Under the pieces are notes generated by a model. It was not told the DNA's origin and did no database searches. It saw nothing but the letters and a program-made list of their open reading frames with translations. Shown here piece by piece: positions 46,926 through 59,668 of a stretch of 64,000 bases of DNA; positions within the stretch are counted from its first letter, which is position 1, and each line of letters starts with the position of its first letter. The DNA comes from Tepidamorphus gemmatus. GTDB taxonomy: Bacteria; Pseudomonadota; Alphaproteobacteria; Rhizobiales; Tepidamorphaceae. The position numbers and the translations under genes were made by a program. The DNA lies in assembly GCF_004346195.1 (NCBI RefSeq), contig NZ_SMAK01000012.1, positions 1-64,000 on the forward strand. The letters are read 5' to 3'.

Positions 46926-47894
46926 ATGGCTGCCAAGACACGCGGCGGCACGCGCGGCGCCCTCGTCGAGGCCTTCCTGGAGATGATCGCGGCGGAGCGA
47001 TTGGCCTCACCCAACACGCTCGCCGCCTACCGGCGTGATCTGCAGGATTTCGCGCAGTTCGTCGCCGGCCACGGCCGCGATGTCGGCTCGGCCGACAGTG
47101 AGACCGTCGCCGCCTATGCCGCCGATCTGGCCCGGCGCGGCTTCGCGCCTGCCTCGCAGCAGCGACGCCTGTCGGCGCTCAGACAATTCCACCGCTTCCT
47201 GCTCGAGGGCGGGATGCGCCCGGATGATCCCACCCAGGCGCTGGATGTCCCCAGGCGCGGTCGGCAGCTGCCGAAGATCATCGATCAGGGCGATGTCGGG
47301 CGGCTCCTGACGCAGGCGGCGGCCGAGGCTCGCGATCCCGGAGTCAGGCCGGCGGCGCGGCTGCGGGCGATCCGCATGCACTGCCTCATCGAACTGCTCT
47401 ATGCCACGGGATTGCGGGTGTCCGAACTGGTATCGCTGCCGGCCTCGGCGGCACGCGGCGGCCGGCCGATGCTGTCGGTGGTCGGCAAGGGGGGGCGGGA
47501 GCGGCTGGTGCTGCTGACCGCGACGGCGATCGAGGCGCTGGAGGCCTGGGCGCTGGCGCGCCGCGCGGCCGGTCTGGAGGGCCGCTGGCTTTTTCCCGCC
47601 GACGCGCAGGACGGCCATCTGACCCGCCAGGCCTTCGGGCGCGACCTCAAGGCGCTGGCGGCGCGGGCCGGCCTGCCCGCCGCGATGCTGTCGCCGCATG
47701 TGCTGCGCCATGCCTTTGCCAGCCATCTGCTGGAGAACGGCGCAGACCTGAGGATCGTCCAGCAGCTTCTGGGGCATGCCGACATCTCGACCACCCAGAT
47801 CTACACGCATGTGCTGGAAGAGCGGCTGAAGCGCGCCGTGATCGAGCATCATCCGCTGTCGGGCGCGCGGCGCGGTGGGGGCGGCCCGGCTTGA
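46926..47894 (+). CDS. xerD: Tyrosine recombinase XerD
   Basis: A 322-residue site-specific recombinase for chromosome-dimer resolution at dif. The SAM-like N-terminal domain (about 12-105) precedes the catalytic domain, with the full active site: Arg164 (ATGLRVSEL), Lys188 (VVGKGGRER), His258/Arg261 (HVLRHAFASHLL), His284 (LLGHADIS) and nucleophile Tyr293 (TTQIYTH). Chromosomal context (xerD next to accA, divergent from aroK) indicates the housekeeping enzyme rather than a mobile-element integrase. XerC is not in the window. Confidence 0.94.
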   Translation: MAAKTRGGTRGALVEAFLEMIAAERLASPNTLAAYRRDLQDFAQFVAGHGRDVGSADSETVAAYAADLARRGFAPASQQRRLSALRQFHRFLLEGGMRPDDPTQALDVPRRGRQLPKIIDQGDVGRLLTQAAAEARDPGVRPAARLRAIRMHCLIELLYATGLRVSELVSLPASAARGGRPMLSVVGKGGRERLVLLTATAIEALEAWALARRAAGLEGRWLFPADAQDGHLTRQAFGRDLKALAARAGLPAAMLSPHVLRHAFASHLLENGADLRIVQQLLGHADISTTQIYTHVLEERLKRAVIEHHPLSGARRGGGGPA

Positions 47895-47981
47895 CAGGCG
47901 CCCCCTGCCCGGCCAGTTTCCCGCCGTCCGGCCGCGATCCCTCCACCGCCGGCCCCCGTCCGCCGGGAGGCAGATGAGCGC

Positions 47982-48935
47982 ATGAAAGCCTATCTCGACT
48001 TCGAGAAGCCCGTCGCCGACCTCGAGGGCAAGGTCGCCGAGCTGAAAGTCCTCGAGGACAGCGAGGGCGGCGTCGGCATCTCCGAGGAGGTCGCACGTCT
48101 GCAGGCGAAGGCCGACCAGGCGCTGCGCGATCTCTATGCGAGGCTCACGCCCTGGCAGAAGACCCAGGTCGCGCGCCACCCCGGTCGCCCGCACACGCTC
48201 GACTATATTCGCAGGCTGATCGAGGACTTCGTGCCGCTCGCAGGCGACCGCAAGTACGGCGAGGACGAGGCGATCGTCGGCGGTCTCGGCCGGTTCCGCG
48301 GCGCGTCGGTGGTCGTGATGGGTCATGAGAAGGGCTCCGACACCGAGAGCCGACTCAAGCACAATTTCGGCATGGCGCGCCCCGAAGGTTATCGCAAGGC
48401 GGTCCGGCTGATCGAACTGGCCGACCGTTTCGGCCTGCCGGTGATCGCCTTCGTCGATACCGCCGGCGCCTATCCGGGCGTCGGCGCCGAGGAGCGTGGC
48501 CAAGCCGAGGCGATCGCCCGTGCAACGGACGCCTGCCTGATGCTGGGGACCCCCAATGTCGCCGTGATCATCGGCGAGGGCGGATCGGGCGGAGCGGTCG
48601 CGATCGCGACGGCGAACCGGGTGCTGATGCTCGAACATGCGATCTACACGGTGGCCTCGCCGGAGGCGTCGGCGTCGATCCTCTGGCATGATTCCGCCCG
48701 CGCCGCGGACGCCGCCACCGCAATGAAGATCACCGCCAGCGATCTGAAGCGGTTCGGGGTGATCGACGCCATCATCGCCGAGCCCACCGGAGGCGCCCAC
48801 CGCAAGCCCGACGAGGCGATCGAGGCGACCGGACGGGCGATCGACGCCGCGCTCAAGGAATTCGCCGGTCTCGACGCCGACGAGATCCGCCGCCGCCGGC
48901 GCGAGAAATTCCTCGCGATGGGGCGAAACCTCTGA
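47982..48935 (+). CDS. accA: Acetyl-CoA carboxylase carboxyltransferase alpha subunit
   Basis: A 317-residue AccA, half of the carboxyltransferase that makes malonyl-CoA for fatty acids. The N-terminal YLDFEKPVADLEGKVAEL coiled region and the crotonase-like core (MGHEKGSDTESRLKHNFGMARPEGYRKA, FVDTAGAYPGVGAEERGQAEAI, IIGEGGSGGAVAIATA, YTVASPEASASILW) are intact. GGGAGG precedes the ATG. It lies 87 bases after xerD; the partner accD is not here. Confidence 0.98.
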   Translation: MKAYLDFEKPVADLEGKVAELKVLEDSEGGVGISEEVARLQAKADQALRDLYARLTPWQKTQVARHPGRPHTLDYIRRLIEDFVPLAGDRKYGEDEAIVGGLGRFRGASVVVMGHEKGSDTESRLKHNFGMARPEGYRKAVRLIELADRFGLPVIAFVDTAGAYPGVGAEERGQAEAIARATDACLMLGTPNVAVIIGEGGSGGAVAIATANRVLMLEHAIYTVASPEASASILWHDSARAADAATAMKITASDLKRFGVIDAIIAEPTGGAHRKPDEAIEATGRAIDAALKEFAGLDADEIRRRRREKFLAMGRNL

Positions 48936-49070
48936 GCGACATCGTCGAATTGCCGCGATCATAGCGGGAGATTGACTCTTGCGGATTGTGCCGACAGGGG
49001 CGAAACTCCGCACCGGGAGTCGTGGATGGGCAAGTTCCCGGTAAACCGAGTCTTAACGCTGTCGATCTAG

Positions 49071-50633
49071 ATGTCGACAAGCAGTATCAGTCGCGTTTGG
49101 ATGTTCGGATCAGCCATGATGGCACTGCCAAGAGCCCGCCTTCTCGCCCTCGCCCTGTGCGTCGCCCTGGCCGGCGGCTGCATGGAGCAGGGCTCGAGCA
49201 GCTCCAAGCATCTCAGGCCGCTCAGTCAGGCGACGCTGAAGGAACTGAGCGACAAGGGGATGCGCAAGGAAGATCCGATCCTCGTCCGCATCTACAAGGA
49301 AGAGAACGTTCTCGAGATCTGGAAGCCGACCAGGGACGGCCGTTTCGCGCATTTCAAGAGCTACGACATCTGCACTTGGTCCGGCAAGCTCGGCCCGAAG
49401 ATCAAGGAAGGCGACAAGCAGGCGCCCGAAGGGTTCTACACCGTCACGCCTGCGCAGATGAACCCGAACTCCAACTACTACCTGTCGTTCAATCTGGGCT
49501 TCCCGAACGAGTTCGACCGCGCACATGGCCGGACCGGCTCGCACCTGATGGTGCACGGAGCCTGCTCGTCGGCTGGCTGCTACGCGATGGAGGACGAGCA
49601 GATCGCGGAAATCTACGCGCTTGCCCGCGACTCCTTTCGTGGCGGCCAGCGCGAGTTCCAGGTCCAGGCGTTTCCGTTCCGGATGACGCCCGCCAACATG
49701 GCGAGGCACGCCGACAATCCGAACATGCCGTTCTGGCGCCGCCTGAAGGAAGGCTCGGACCACTTCGAGGTGACCGGAATCCCGCCCAAGGTGGGGGTGT
49801 GCGGTCGCGACTACGTGTTCAACGCCTCGCCTCTCGATCCGAACCGCCGGCTCGAACCGACAGCCGCCTGCCCGCCGCTCAGGATCCCTGAAGAGATCCA
49901 GGTCGCCGTGGCCGCCAAGCAGATGCGCGACGAGACCGCCTACCAGGTGGCGCTTGCCGAGATCCGCCTGCAGCAGCAGCAGACGGCCAACGGCCAGGCG
50001 GTGATGCTGGCCTCGCTGGAGGAGCAGGGCTCGGCCGACTATGACGCCGTGACTCCGGCGGAACGGGCGTCGACGCGGATCGCCGAGGCATCCCCCATCC
50101 GGACCCTGTCTGCGTCGGCCGAGACGATTGCTGCCCAGCCGGCTGCCGTCGCCTCTGCCGCGACGGGCGCCGCCACCGCGGCAGAGTCCGAGGCCGTCGA
50201 GCCGGTGGCGGTGCAGCCGACCGGCGCGGCCGGTCTGCCCGCGGTCGCGACCGCCTTCTCGGGCGTCTGGGGCAAGCTGGTCGACATCACCGGCGGTCTG
50301 CGCGTTCTGGGCAAGGAGCAGCCGGATCCCGACCCCGCCGCTGCCGAGACCGATAACGCCGACCCGATGACGACCGGTTCAGTGCCGGGGGATGCGCCGG
50401 CATCGCTGCCGGGCAACAGGCCGACCGGCCGCAGCGCTGCGGCGGAGACCGGCTTGCCGCGGCTGATACCGGCCAGTGCCTTTGCCCCGATCGTGCACGA
50501 TGACGACCCATTCGCGATCTTCGATCTGTTCGCGACGGTTGGTGCGGTGTCGGTGCCCGCCGACATGGTTCCGGCCGACGTGGTGCCGCAGGGCGCCGTG
50601 CCGGTACGGCAGGCGGAGATCGGGCGGAAATAG
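49071..50633 (+). CDS. YafK-type L,D-transpeptidase-fold lipoprotein
   Basis: A 520-residue protein. A signal sequence ends in lipobox LAGGC (Cys37), so it is probably a lipoprotein. The YkuD domain (about 65-235) contains the catalytic His162 and Cys170 in HGACSSAGCYAM; GSHLMVHGACSSAGCYAM is close to the YafK subgroup, whose E. coli member cleaves Braun-lipoprotein links. From about residue 290 it is an Ala/Glu/Thr-rich low-complexity extension that should be disordered. ATG codons at 49101, 49116 and 49119 are alternative starts that would shorten the N-region. It is monocistronic and convergent with the transporter gene. Confidence 0.85.
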   Translation: MSTSSISRVWMFGSAMMALPRARLLALALCVALAGGCMEQGSSSSKHLRPLSQATLKELSDKGMRKEDPILVRIYKEENVLEIWKPTRDGRFAHFKSYDICTWSGKLGPKIKEGDKQAPEGFYTVTPAQMNPNSNYYLSFNLGFPNEFDRAHGRTGSHLMVHGACSSAGCYAMEDEQIAEIYALARDSFRGGQREFQVQAFPFRMTPANMARHADNPNMPFWRRLKEGSDHFEVTGIPPKVGVCGRDYVFNASPLDPNRRLEPTAACPPLRIPEEIQVAVAAKQMRDETAYQVALAEIRLQQQQTANGQAVMLASLEEQGSADYDAVTPAERASTRIAEASPIRTLSASAETIAAQPAAVASAATGAATAAESEAVEPVAVQPTGAAGLPAVATAFSGVWGKLVDITGGLRVLGKEQPDPDPAAAETDNADPMTTGSVPGDAPASLPGNRPTGRSAAAETGLPRLIPASAFAPIVHDDDPFAIFDLFATVGAVSVPADMVPADVVPQGAVPVRQAEIGRK

Positions 50634-50656
50634 ACCAGGGTTCGCCCTTGCGAGAC

Positions 50657-50689
50657 GCCCGGCCACCGCGAGGCTCGGTGCATCCGGGC
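50657..50689. terminator. Stem-loop between convergent YafK-like and SLC13 genes
   Basis: GCCCGG (50657-50662) with CACCG (50664-50668) pairs with CGGTG (50676-50680) and CCGGGC (50684-50689), 24 bases after the transpeptidase stop. No T-run follows on either strand. It may end both convergent transcripts. Confidence 0.4.
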
Positions 50690-50748
50690 CGCGGTCGTGC
50701 CGTCATCGCGGGCCATGGCGGGCCGGAGCTGGGCCGAGCGACGTTCCG

Positions 50749-52524
50749 CTACAGCGGCCAGACGATGAGGATCGCGGGCAGTCCGACGGCGACGACCATC
50801 AGCTCGAGCGGCAGGCCCATGCGCCAGTAGTCGCCGAACGAGTAGCCGCCCGGCCCCATGACCAGGGTGTTGTTCTGGTGTCCGATTGGCGTGAGGAACG
50901 CGCAGGATGCGCCGACCGCGACCGCCATGAGGAAGGCGTCAGGGCGGGCGTCGAGTGCGCGCGCCACCTCGATCGCCACCGGCGCAGCGACGAGGGCGGT
51001 CGCGTTGTTGTTGAGCACGTCGGACAGCGACATCGTTGCCGCCAGCAGGATCATGACCGCCACCCAGGCCGGGAAGCCGGCGGACAGCCCGACCAGCCCG
51101 CTGGCCAGAAGGGCCGTTCCACCGGTCTCCTCGAGCGCCGTGCCGAGCGGGATCAGGGCGCCGAGAAGAACCACCACCGGCCAGTCGATGCTCTCGTAGA
51201 GCTGGCGCGGCGGCACGATGTCGGTCACGGCGTAGGCGACGACCACGCCGATCAGCGCCACCGCGAGCGGCACCAGGCCGGTGCTGGCGAGCACGACGGC
51301 GGCGGCGAACAGGCCGACCGCGAGCCAGGCGCGGCCGTGGCGGGTGACCGTCAGGCCGCGATCGGCCAGCGTCAGCGTGCCGAGACGTGCCGAGACCTCG
51401 GCGAGGCGATCCGGAGGCCCGAGCAGGAGCAGTACGTCTCCGCCCTGGATCGGTATCCGACGCACCCGTTCGCGCGACGGCTTACCCTGGCGGGAAATGC
51501 CGAGCAGGGTGATGCCATAGGAGCTGAGCAGCCGCGCCTCGTCGGCCGAGCGCCCGTCGAGGCGGGAGCCGCGGGGAACCACCACCTCGCTCAGTGACAG
51601 ATCTGCGCCCGCCTCGCGCCGATGCCTGTCCTCGCCGATATAGCCGAGCTTGAGCGATCCGACGAACCGGTCGATCGCGGCGGGGGAGGCCTCCAGCACG
51701 AGGATGTCGCCAGCCCGTACCTTTGCGCGCCGCGCCCGTCCGGCGAGCCGCTTGCCGCGCCGCACGAGGCCGGCAACGACGACGCCGGCCTCCGCCGCCA
51801 CCTCGTCGAGTTCGGGCATCATCTTGCCGACGATGGGCGACTCCTCTCCGACGACGACCTCGGCGGTGTATCCCTTCATGTCGAGCAGCGCCTGCGGCGA
51901 GTTCACCGCGGCGCGCTGCTTGGGGATCAGGCGCCAGCCAATCAGGGCGATGAAGACGAGCCCGGCGATGGCACAAGCCAGCCCCACGGGCGCGAAGGAG
52001 AAGAAGCCGAAGGCCGTTCCGCCGGCATCGCGGCTGAACTGGGCGATGATGATGTTGGGCGGCGTGCCGATCATCGTCACCATGCCGCCGAGGATGGTGG
52101 CGAAGGACAGGGGCATCAGCGACACCGCCGGGCTGCGGCCCGCCTTGTGGGCCGATTCGATGTCGACCGGCATCAGCATGGCGAGCGCAGCGACATTGTT
52201 CATTACCGTCGAAAGCGCCGCGCCGACGCCGCCCAGCAGCAGGATGTGACGGCTGACCGATTGCGTGCCATCGGCGACCAGCCGGGCGATGTGGTGGACT
52301 GCACCCGAGTTCATCAGCCCGCGAGAGACGACCAGCACCATGGCGACGATCATCGTTGCGGGATGGCCGAAGCCGGCAAAGGCCTTGCTCACCGGCACGA
52401 CGCCTGCGAGGAGACCGGTGAACAGCGCGCCGAGTGCCACGAGGTCGTAGCGCCAGCGCCCGTAGATCAACAGGGCGAAGACCCCGAAGAAGATGGCGAA
52501 GACGACGATCTGATCGACGTTCAA
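50749..52524 (-). CDS. SLC13/DASS-type anion transporter with TrkA-C domains
   Basis: A 591-residue inner-membrane protein with about a dozen hydrophobic segments in two halves. Between them lie two TrkA-C (RCK_C) modules (about 205-275 and 290-370: AKVRAGDILVLEA and PIQGGDVLLLLG). NNVAALAMLMPV and the second-half LNNNATALVAAPVA are the paired SNT-like motifs, and GTPPNIIIA and TPIGHQNN are substrate/sodium-site loops. Such proteins carry sulfate, dicarboxylates or similar anions; the substrate cannot be fixed. The start is a TTG at 52524 overlapping the lipid-kinase stop (TTGA). Confidence 0.88.
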   Translation of the reverse strand: MNVDQIVVFAIFFGVFALLIYGRWRYDLVALGALFTGLLAGVVPVSKAFAGFGHPATMIVAMVLVVSRGLMNSGAVHHIARLVADGTQSVSRHILLLGGVGAALSTVMNNVAALAMLMPVDIESAHKAGRSPAVSLMPLSFATILGGMVTMIGTPPNIIIAQFSRDAGGTAFGFFSFAPVGLACAIAGLVFIALIGWRLIPKQRAAVNSPQALLDMKGYTAEVVVGEESPIVGKMMPELDEVAAEAGVVVAGLVRRGKRLAGRARRAKVRAGDILVLEASPAAIDRFVGSLKLGYIGEDRHRREAGADLSLSEVVVPRGSRLDGRSADEARLLSSYGITLLGISRQGKPSRERVRRIPIQGGDVLLLLGPPDRLAEVSARLGTLTLADRGLTVTRHGRAWLAVGLFAAAVVLASTGLVPLAVALIGVVVAYAVTDIVPPRQLYESIDWPVVVLLGALIPLGTALEETGGTALLASGLVGLSAGFPAWVAVMILLAATMSLSDVLNNNATALVAAPVAIEVARALDARPDAFLMAVAVGASCAFLTPIGHQNNTLVMGPGGYSFGDYWRMGLPLELMVVAVGLPAILIVWPL

Positions 52525-53420
52525 GACGTGGGCTCCGGCATCTCGACCGGCGGGGCATAGACACGGAGCGCGCCGCGCTCGACGTTCATCTCCACCGGCG
52601 TCTCGGTCGTCACCTCGCCGTCGGTGTTGACCGGCATCGGCCGTTCGGTCTCGATCACCACGTGCCGGCCACGCAGGGTCGTCACGGCGGTGCTGCGGCC
52701 CTGGGTGCCGATCAGCAGCGCCGGAGCGAGCCCGACGACTTCGGCCAGGGATCCTGCCTCGATCGCATAGACGTCGAGCAGTCCGTCGTCGATCGCTGCA
52801 TTCTCGGCGACGGTCAGGCCACCGCCATAGTGGACGCCGTTGCCCACGGCGATCTGATAGGCCTCGACGTCGACGGATTGCCCGTCGCAGGTGATGCGTG
52901 CGGCGAAGCGATCTGCCTCGCCGAGCACCCGCAGGGTCGTGATGAGATAACTCAGCGTCCGCCACTGCTGCTTGCGGACCGGGTCCTGGCGCTCGGCAAT
53001 CTTCACCGAAAGACCGATCGACGCGACATTCACAAAGGCATGGCCGTTGGCCCGCCCGACATCGATCGCACGGGGGGCGCCGTCTGCGATGACGGCGGCG
53101 GCCGCGACCGGATCCTGCGGAATGCCGAGTGTCAGCGCGAGGTCGTTGGCCGTGCCCAGCGGCAACAGCCCGACCGGACGGCCACAGGCGATGAGCGCAT
53201 CGGCTGCCGCGTTGACCGTACCATCACCCCCGGCGACCACGACGGCCTCGGCCTCACCGCCTTCGCTCGCGATGACGCCGGCAATCGCCTCGCTTGAGGC
53301 GGGACAACGCAGATTAATGTCGAATCCGGCCATTGCGAGCGCAGAGACGGCCGGTCCAAGCCCCTCCCTGCAGCGCGAGGCATTGGGATTGGCGATCAGC
53401 AGCAGGCGTGGTCGGGACAT
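52521..53420 (-). CDS. YegS/diacylglycerol-kinase-type lipid kinase
   Basis: About 299 residues in the two-domain DAGK/YegS fold. The nucleotide loop is VVAGGDGTVNAAADAL, followed by LLPLGTANDLALTLGI; the C-terminal domain has NVASIGLSVKIAE, IAVGNGVHYGGGL, AAIDDGLLDVYAIEAG and NTDGEVTTETPVEM. These are the signature blocks of the family. The lipid substrate (diacylglycerol, sphingoid base or phosphatidylglycerol) is undetermined. The ATG at 53420 starts MSRPRLLLIANPNA; a second ATG at 53432 adds four residues. It is coupled to the transporter gene downstream. Confidence 0.9.
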   Translation of the reverse strand: MSRPRLLLIANPNASRCREGLGPAVSALAMAGFDINLRCPASSEAIAGVIASEGGEAEAVVVAGGDGTVNAAADALIACGRPVGLLPLGTANDLALTLGIPQDPVAAAAVIADGAPRAIDVGRANGHAFVNVASIGLSVKIAERQDPVRKQQWRTLSYLITTLRVLGEADRFAARITCDGQSVDVEAYQIAVGNGVHYGGGLTVAENAAIDDGLLDVYAIEAGSLAEVVGLAPALLIGTQGRSTAVTTLRGRHVVIETERPMPVNTDGEVTTETPVEMNVERGALRVYAPPVEMPEPTS

Positions 53421-53754
53421 GCAGAGACCCATGGCAGGAAAGGGTCGCGAAGCTGCGACCTAGCATAACGCCGATGACGGTGCGAGGTTCGCGGCGCCGG
53501 TGGCGAGTCCCGGCTGCAACCGCCACAGCATGGCAGGCCGGATCACAGCATGGGCGATGCGCCGTCGACCCAGCCGAAGGGCTCGACCGACGCCAGCGGT
53601 CCGGCGACTGCACCTGCGCCGGCCGCGAGCGCGCCGATCCCGATGCCATCACCAGATGCCGTATCGGCCAGGCGAGGCATCCCTCCGCCGGCGCAGTGCC
53701 GATGGCATGCCGGCGTTGGCACGACCCGGCGAACAGTTGGCCGACCTGTGCAGA
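53421..53754. other. Gap of about 330 bases between secA and the lipid kinase gene
   Basis: No gene is supported. A plus-strand open frame at 53550-53783 is Pro/Ala-rich and composition-driven. ATGCCATC near 53640 and GATGGCAT near 53700 are inverted but far apart. Both flanking genes read on the minus strand, so a secA terminator and the lipid-kinase promoter are expected here; neither is clear. Confidence 0.35.
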
Positions 53755-56565
<2,811 letters not shown>

Positions 56566-56913
56566 GAGTGCGGTCTCTCCGGCTCCCGTCGCCGAAGGTG
56601 GTCGCGCCGCGGGAGCCCGTATGTGATGAAGCGTCCGCCCGCGGCGCACGCAATGGACACGCGCCACGGCCGGGCGGCCGTCCTCGGCCCCGACGGATGT
56701 CAGGCGCGGGCGCGGCCGTCCGGCCACCGTGAGGTGAGATAAGAGTCGGATTTCGCCTTGTCAACGCGATCGGTTTGGGCATGCTTGGCGCCGCGCCGGC
56801 TTCGCGATCGTGTCGAGGCGTCGACGGCGTGGGCCGGATCATCGCGCGGATGGGCGGCGGAGCGAACCGCGTCCGATCCGAATCGATTCCCGCAAGCACG
56901 GAAAGTACTCCTG
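56566..56913. promoter_or_regulatory. secA promoter and leader; secA-parvulin divergent region
   Basis: On the minus strand TTGACA (56764-56759), 17 bases and TATCTC (56741-56736) form a strong secA promoter with a predicted leader of about 165 bases. In the leader GGCTCCCG and CGGGAGCC (56617-56610 and 56588-56581) make a perfect 8-bp stem whose 3' side abuts the GGAGAG ribosome site. No equally clear promoter was found for the plus-strand parvulin gene. Confidence 0.6.
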
Positions 56914-57765
56914 ATGAAACTGTTCGATACCCCCGCGTCGTGGCGCACAGGCATCGCCGCCCTTGCCATGATGGTCGTCGCATGCGGCGCGCCGGGACGG
57001 GCACAGGACGCCGACGAGGTGGTTGCGCGCGTCAATGGCATCGAGATCACCCGAGGTGATCTGGCAGTGGCAGCCGAGGACATCCTGCAAAGCGCTCCCG
57101 ACATTCCGGAGGATGAGCAGGAGGGCTACCTGATCACCTATCTGACCGACCTGGAGCTTCTCGCCCAGGCGGCGCGGGAGGCGGGAATTGCCGACGAGGA
57201 GGCATTCCGCAAGCGCATGGAATACGTCACCAAGCGCAACCTCATGGAGACCTTCCTCAACCGCAAGGGCGCCGAGGCGGTTACCGATGAGGCCGCGCAG
57301 GCGCTTTACGATGAGGTGATCGAACAGGTGCCGGAGGAGGAGCGTGTTCACGCCCGCCACATCCTGGTCGAGACCGAAAGCGAGGCCAAGGCGGTCCGGC
57401 AGGAACTCGATGGCGGTGCGGACTTTGCCGCGGTCGCCGCGCAGCGCTCGCGCGATCCCGGCTCCAAGGACGACGGGGGCGACCTCGGCTGGTTCTCGAA
57501 GGAGGAGATGGTACCGGAATTCGCCGCCGCAGCCTTCGCGCTGCAGCCCGGTGAGGTGTCGGACCCGGTCAAGACCGAATTCGGTTGGCACATCATCAAG
57601 GTCGAGGGCAAGCGTAACAAGCCGGGTTTCGACGAGGTGCGCGATCAGATCGACGAGATGCTGGTGCGGCGCAAGCAGCGCGACGTGATCATCGGGCTGC
57701 GCGAGTCGGCCCGGATCGAGCGCTTCGGTGCCGGGGATCCGGCAGCCGACGAGGCGGTGGAATAG
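56914..57765 (+). CDS. Parvulin-type peptidyl-prolyl isomerase
   Basis: A 283-residue exported chaperone. After a signal peptide (GIAALAMMVVACGAPGRA; a cysteine is present but the lipobox is poor) comes a SurA_N-like helical region and the parvulin domain (about 140-235: ARHILVETESEAKAV, DFAAVAAQRSRDPGSK, GGDLGWFSKEEMVPEF, VKTEFGWHIIKVEGKR). The ATG at 56914 gives a clean signal peptide; the longer frame does not. It resembles the rotamase genes seen opposite secA in rhizobia and probably folds exported proteins. A gap of 18 bases separates it from argJ. Confidence 0.93.
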   Translation: MKLFDTPASWRTGIAALAMMVVACGAPGRAQDADEVVARVNGIEITRGDLAVAAEDILQSAPDIPEDEQEGYLITYLTDLELLAQAAREAGIADEEAFRKRMEYVTKRNLMETFLNRKGAEAVTDEAAQALYDEVIEQVPEEERVHARHILVETESEAKAVRQELDGGADFAAVAAQRSRDPGSKDDGGDLGWFSKEEMVPEFAAAAFALQPGEVSDPVKTEFGWHIIKVEGKRNKPGFDEVRDQIDEMLVRRKQRDVIIGLRESARIERFGAGDPAADEAVE

Positions 57766-57783
57766 ACGCCGAGGGGCCGGCGA

Positions 57784-59031
<1,248 letters not shown>

Positions 59032-59042
59032 CGGCGTCAATC

Positions 59043-59456
59043 ATGAACGCATCTGCCCGCCCCCTCGTGCTGGTGGCCGCCTGCGCGCTCGTGGACGTCG
59101 ACGGGCGCGTGCTGATCACCCGCCGTCCCGAGGGCAAGTCCATGGCGGGACTGTGGGAATTTCCCGGCGGCAAGGTAGAGCCGGGCGAGCGCCCGGCCGA
59201 TGCGCTGATCCGCGAGTTGGCCGAGGAGCTCGGCATCGAGGTTAAGGACGCCTGCCTGGCTCCATTGACGTTTGCGAGTCACGATTACGAAAATTTTCAT
59301 CTCCTGATGCCATTGTTCGTCTGTCGACGCTGGTCGGGCGATGTAAGACCCCTCGAAGGGCAGCAGATCGCCTGGGTGCGACCGGTCCGGCTCGGCGACT
59401 ATCCGATGCCCCCGGCAGACATCCCGCTGGTGCCGATCTTGCGCGACTTGCTGTGA
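59043..59456 (+). CDS. mutT: MutT/NUDIX 8-oxo-dGTP diphosphatase
   Basis: A 137-residue Nudix enzyme that sanitises oxidised dGTP. The Nudix box GGKVEPGERPADALIRELAE followed by ELGI fits the consensus fully. LWEFPGGKVEPGE and the C-terminal IAWVRPVRLGDYPMPPADIPLV are MutT-specific. The ATG at 59043 is taken as the start; a TTG at 59028 overlapping the argJ stop is in frame and would add five residues. It belongs to the argJ-mutT-flp run. Confidence 0.93.
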   Translation: MNASARPLVLVAACALVDVDGRVLITRRPEGKSMAGLWEFPGGKVEPGERPADALIRELAEELGIEVKDACLAPLTFASHDYENFHLLMPLFVCRRWSGDVRPLEGQQIAWVRPVRLGDYPMPPADIPLVPILRDLL

Positions 59457-59479
59457 GCGCGCGGCAACAGGAGGCTGGA

Positions 59480-59668
59480 ATGACCTATTGGCGAGTTGCG
59501 CAGCGCGCGCGGGCTTTCCTGAGCGACAACAGCGGTGCGACCGCGATCGAATATGCCCTGATCGCAGGAAGCATCTCGATCCTGATCGTGACGCTGGCCC
59601 TGCAGACCGGCGAGACCGTGCAGGACAAGTTCCAGGCCGTGGTCGACGGCTTCAGCGGCCTGAACTAA
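59480..59668 (+). CDS. Flp/Fap-type pilin subunit (lone copy)
   Basis: A 62-residue type IVb pilin. The short basic leader before the processing region, SGATAIEYALIAGSIS (with the Glu24-Tyr25 pair) and the hydrophobic helix ILIVTLALQTGETV are typical of Flp. The ATG at 59480 has AGGAGG 5 bases upstream, better than the GTG at 59453 that overlaps the mutT stop. No tad/cpa assembly genes are in the window, so assembly genes must be elsewhere. The end overlaps the convergent methyltransferase by four bases. Confidence 0.9.
   Translation: MTYWRVAQRARAFLSDNSGATAIEYALIAGSISILIVTLALQTGETVQDKFQAVVDGFSGLN

Noticed and set aside
46926-47894. Tyrosine recombinase as evidence of an integrated element
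   Set aside because: Context (xerD-accA, opposite aroK) and sequence fit the housekeeping XerD; no attachment sites, cargo or phage genes are nearby.
47007-49013. 668-residue minus-strand open frame over xerD and accA
   Set aside because: Antisense shadow; both plus-strand genes have intact catalytic motifs.
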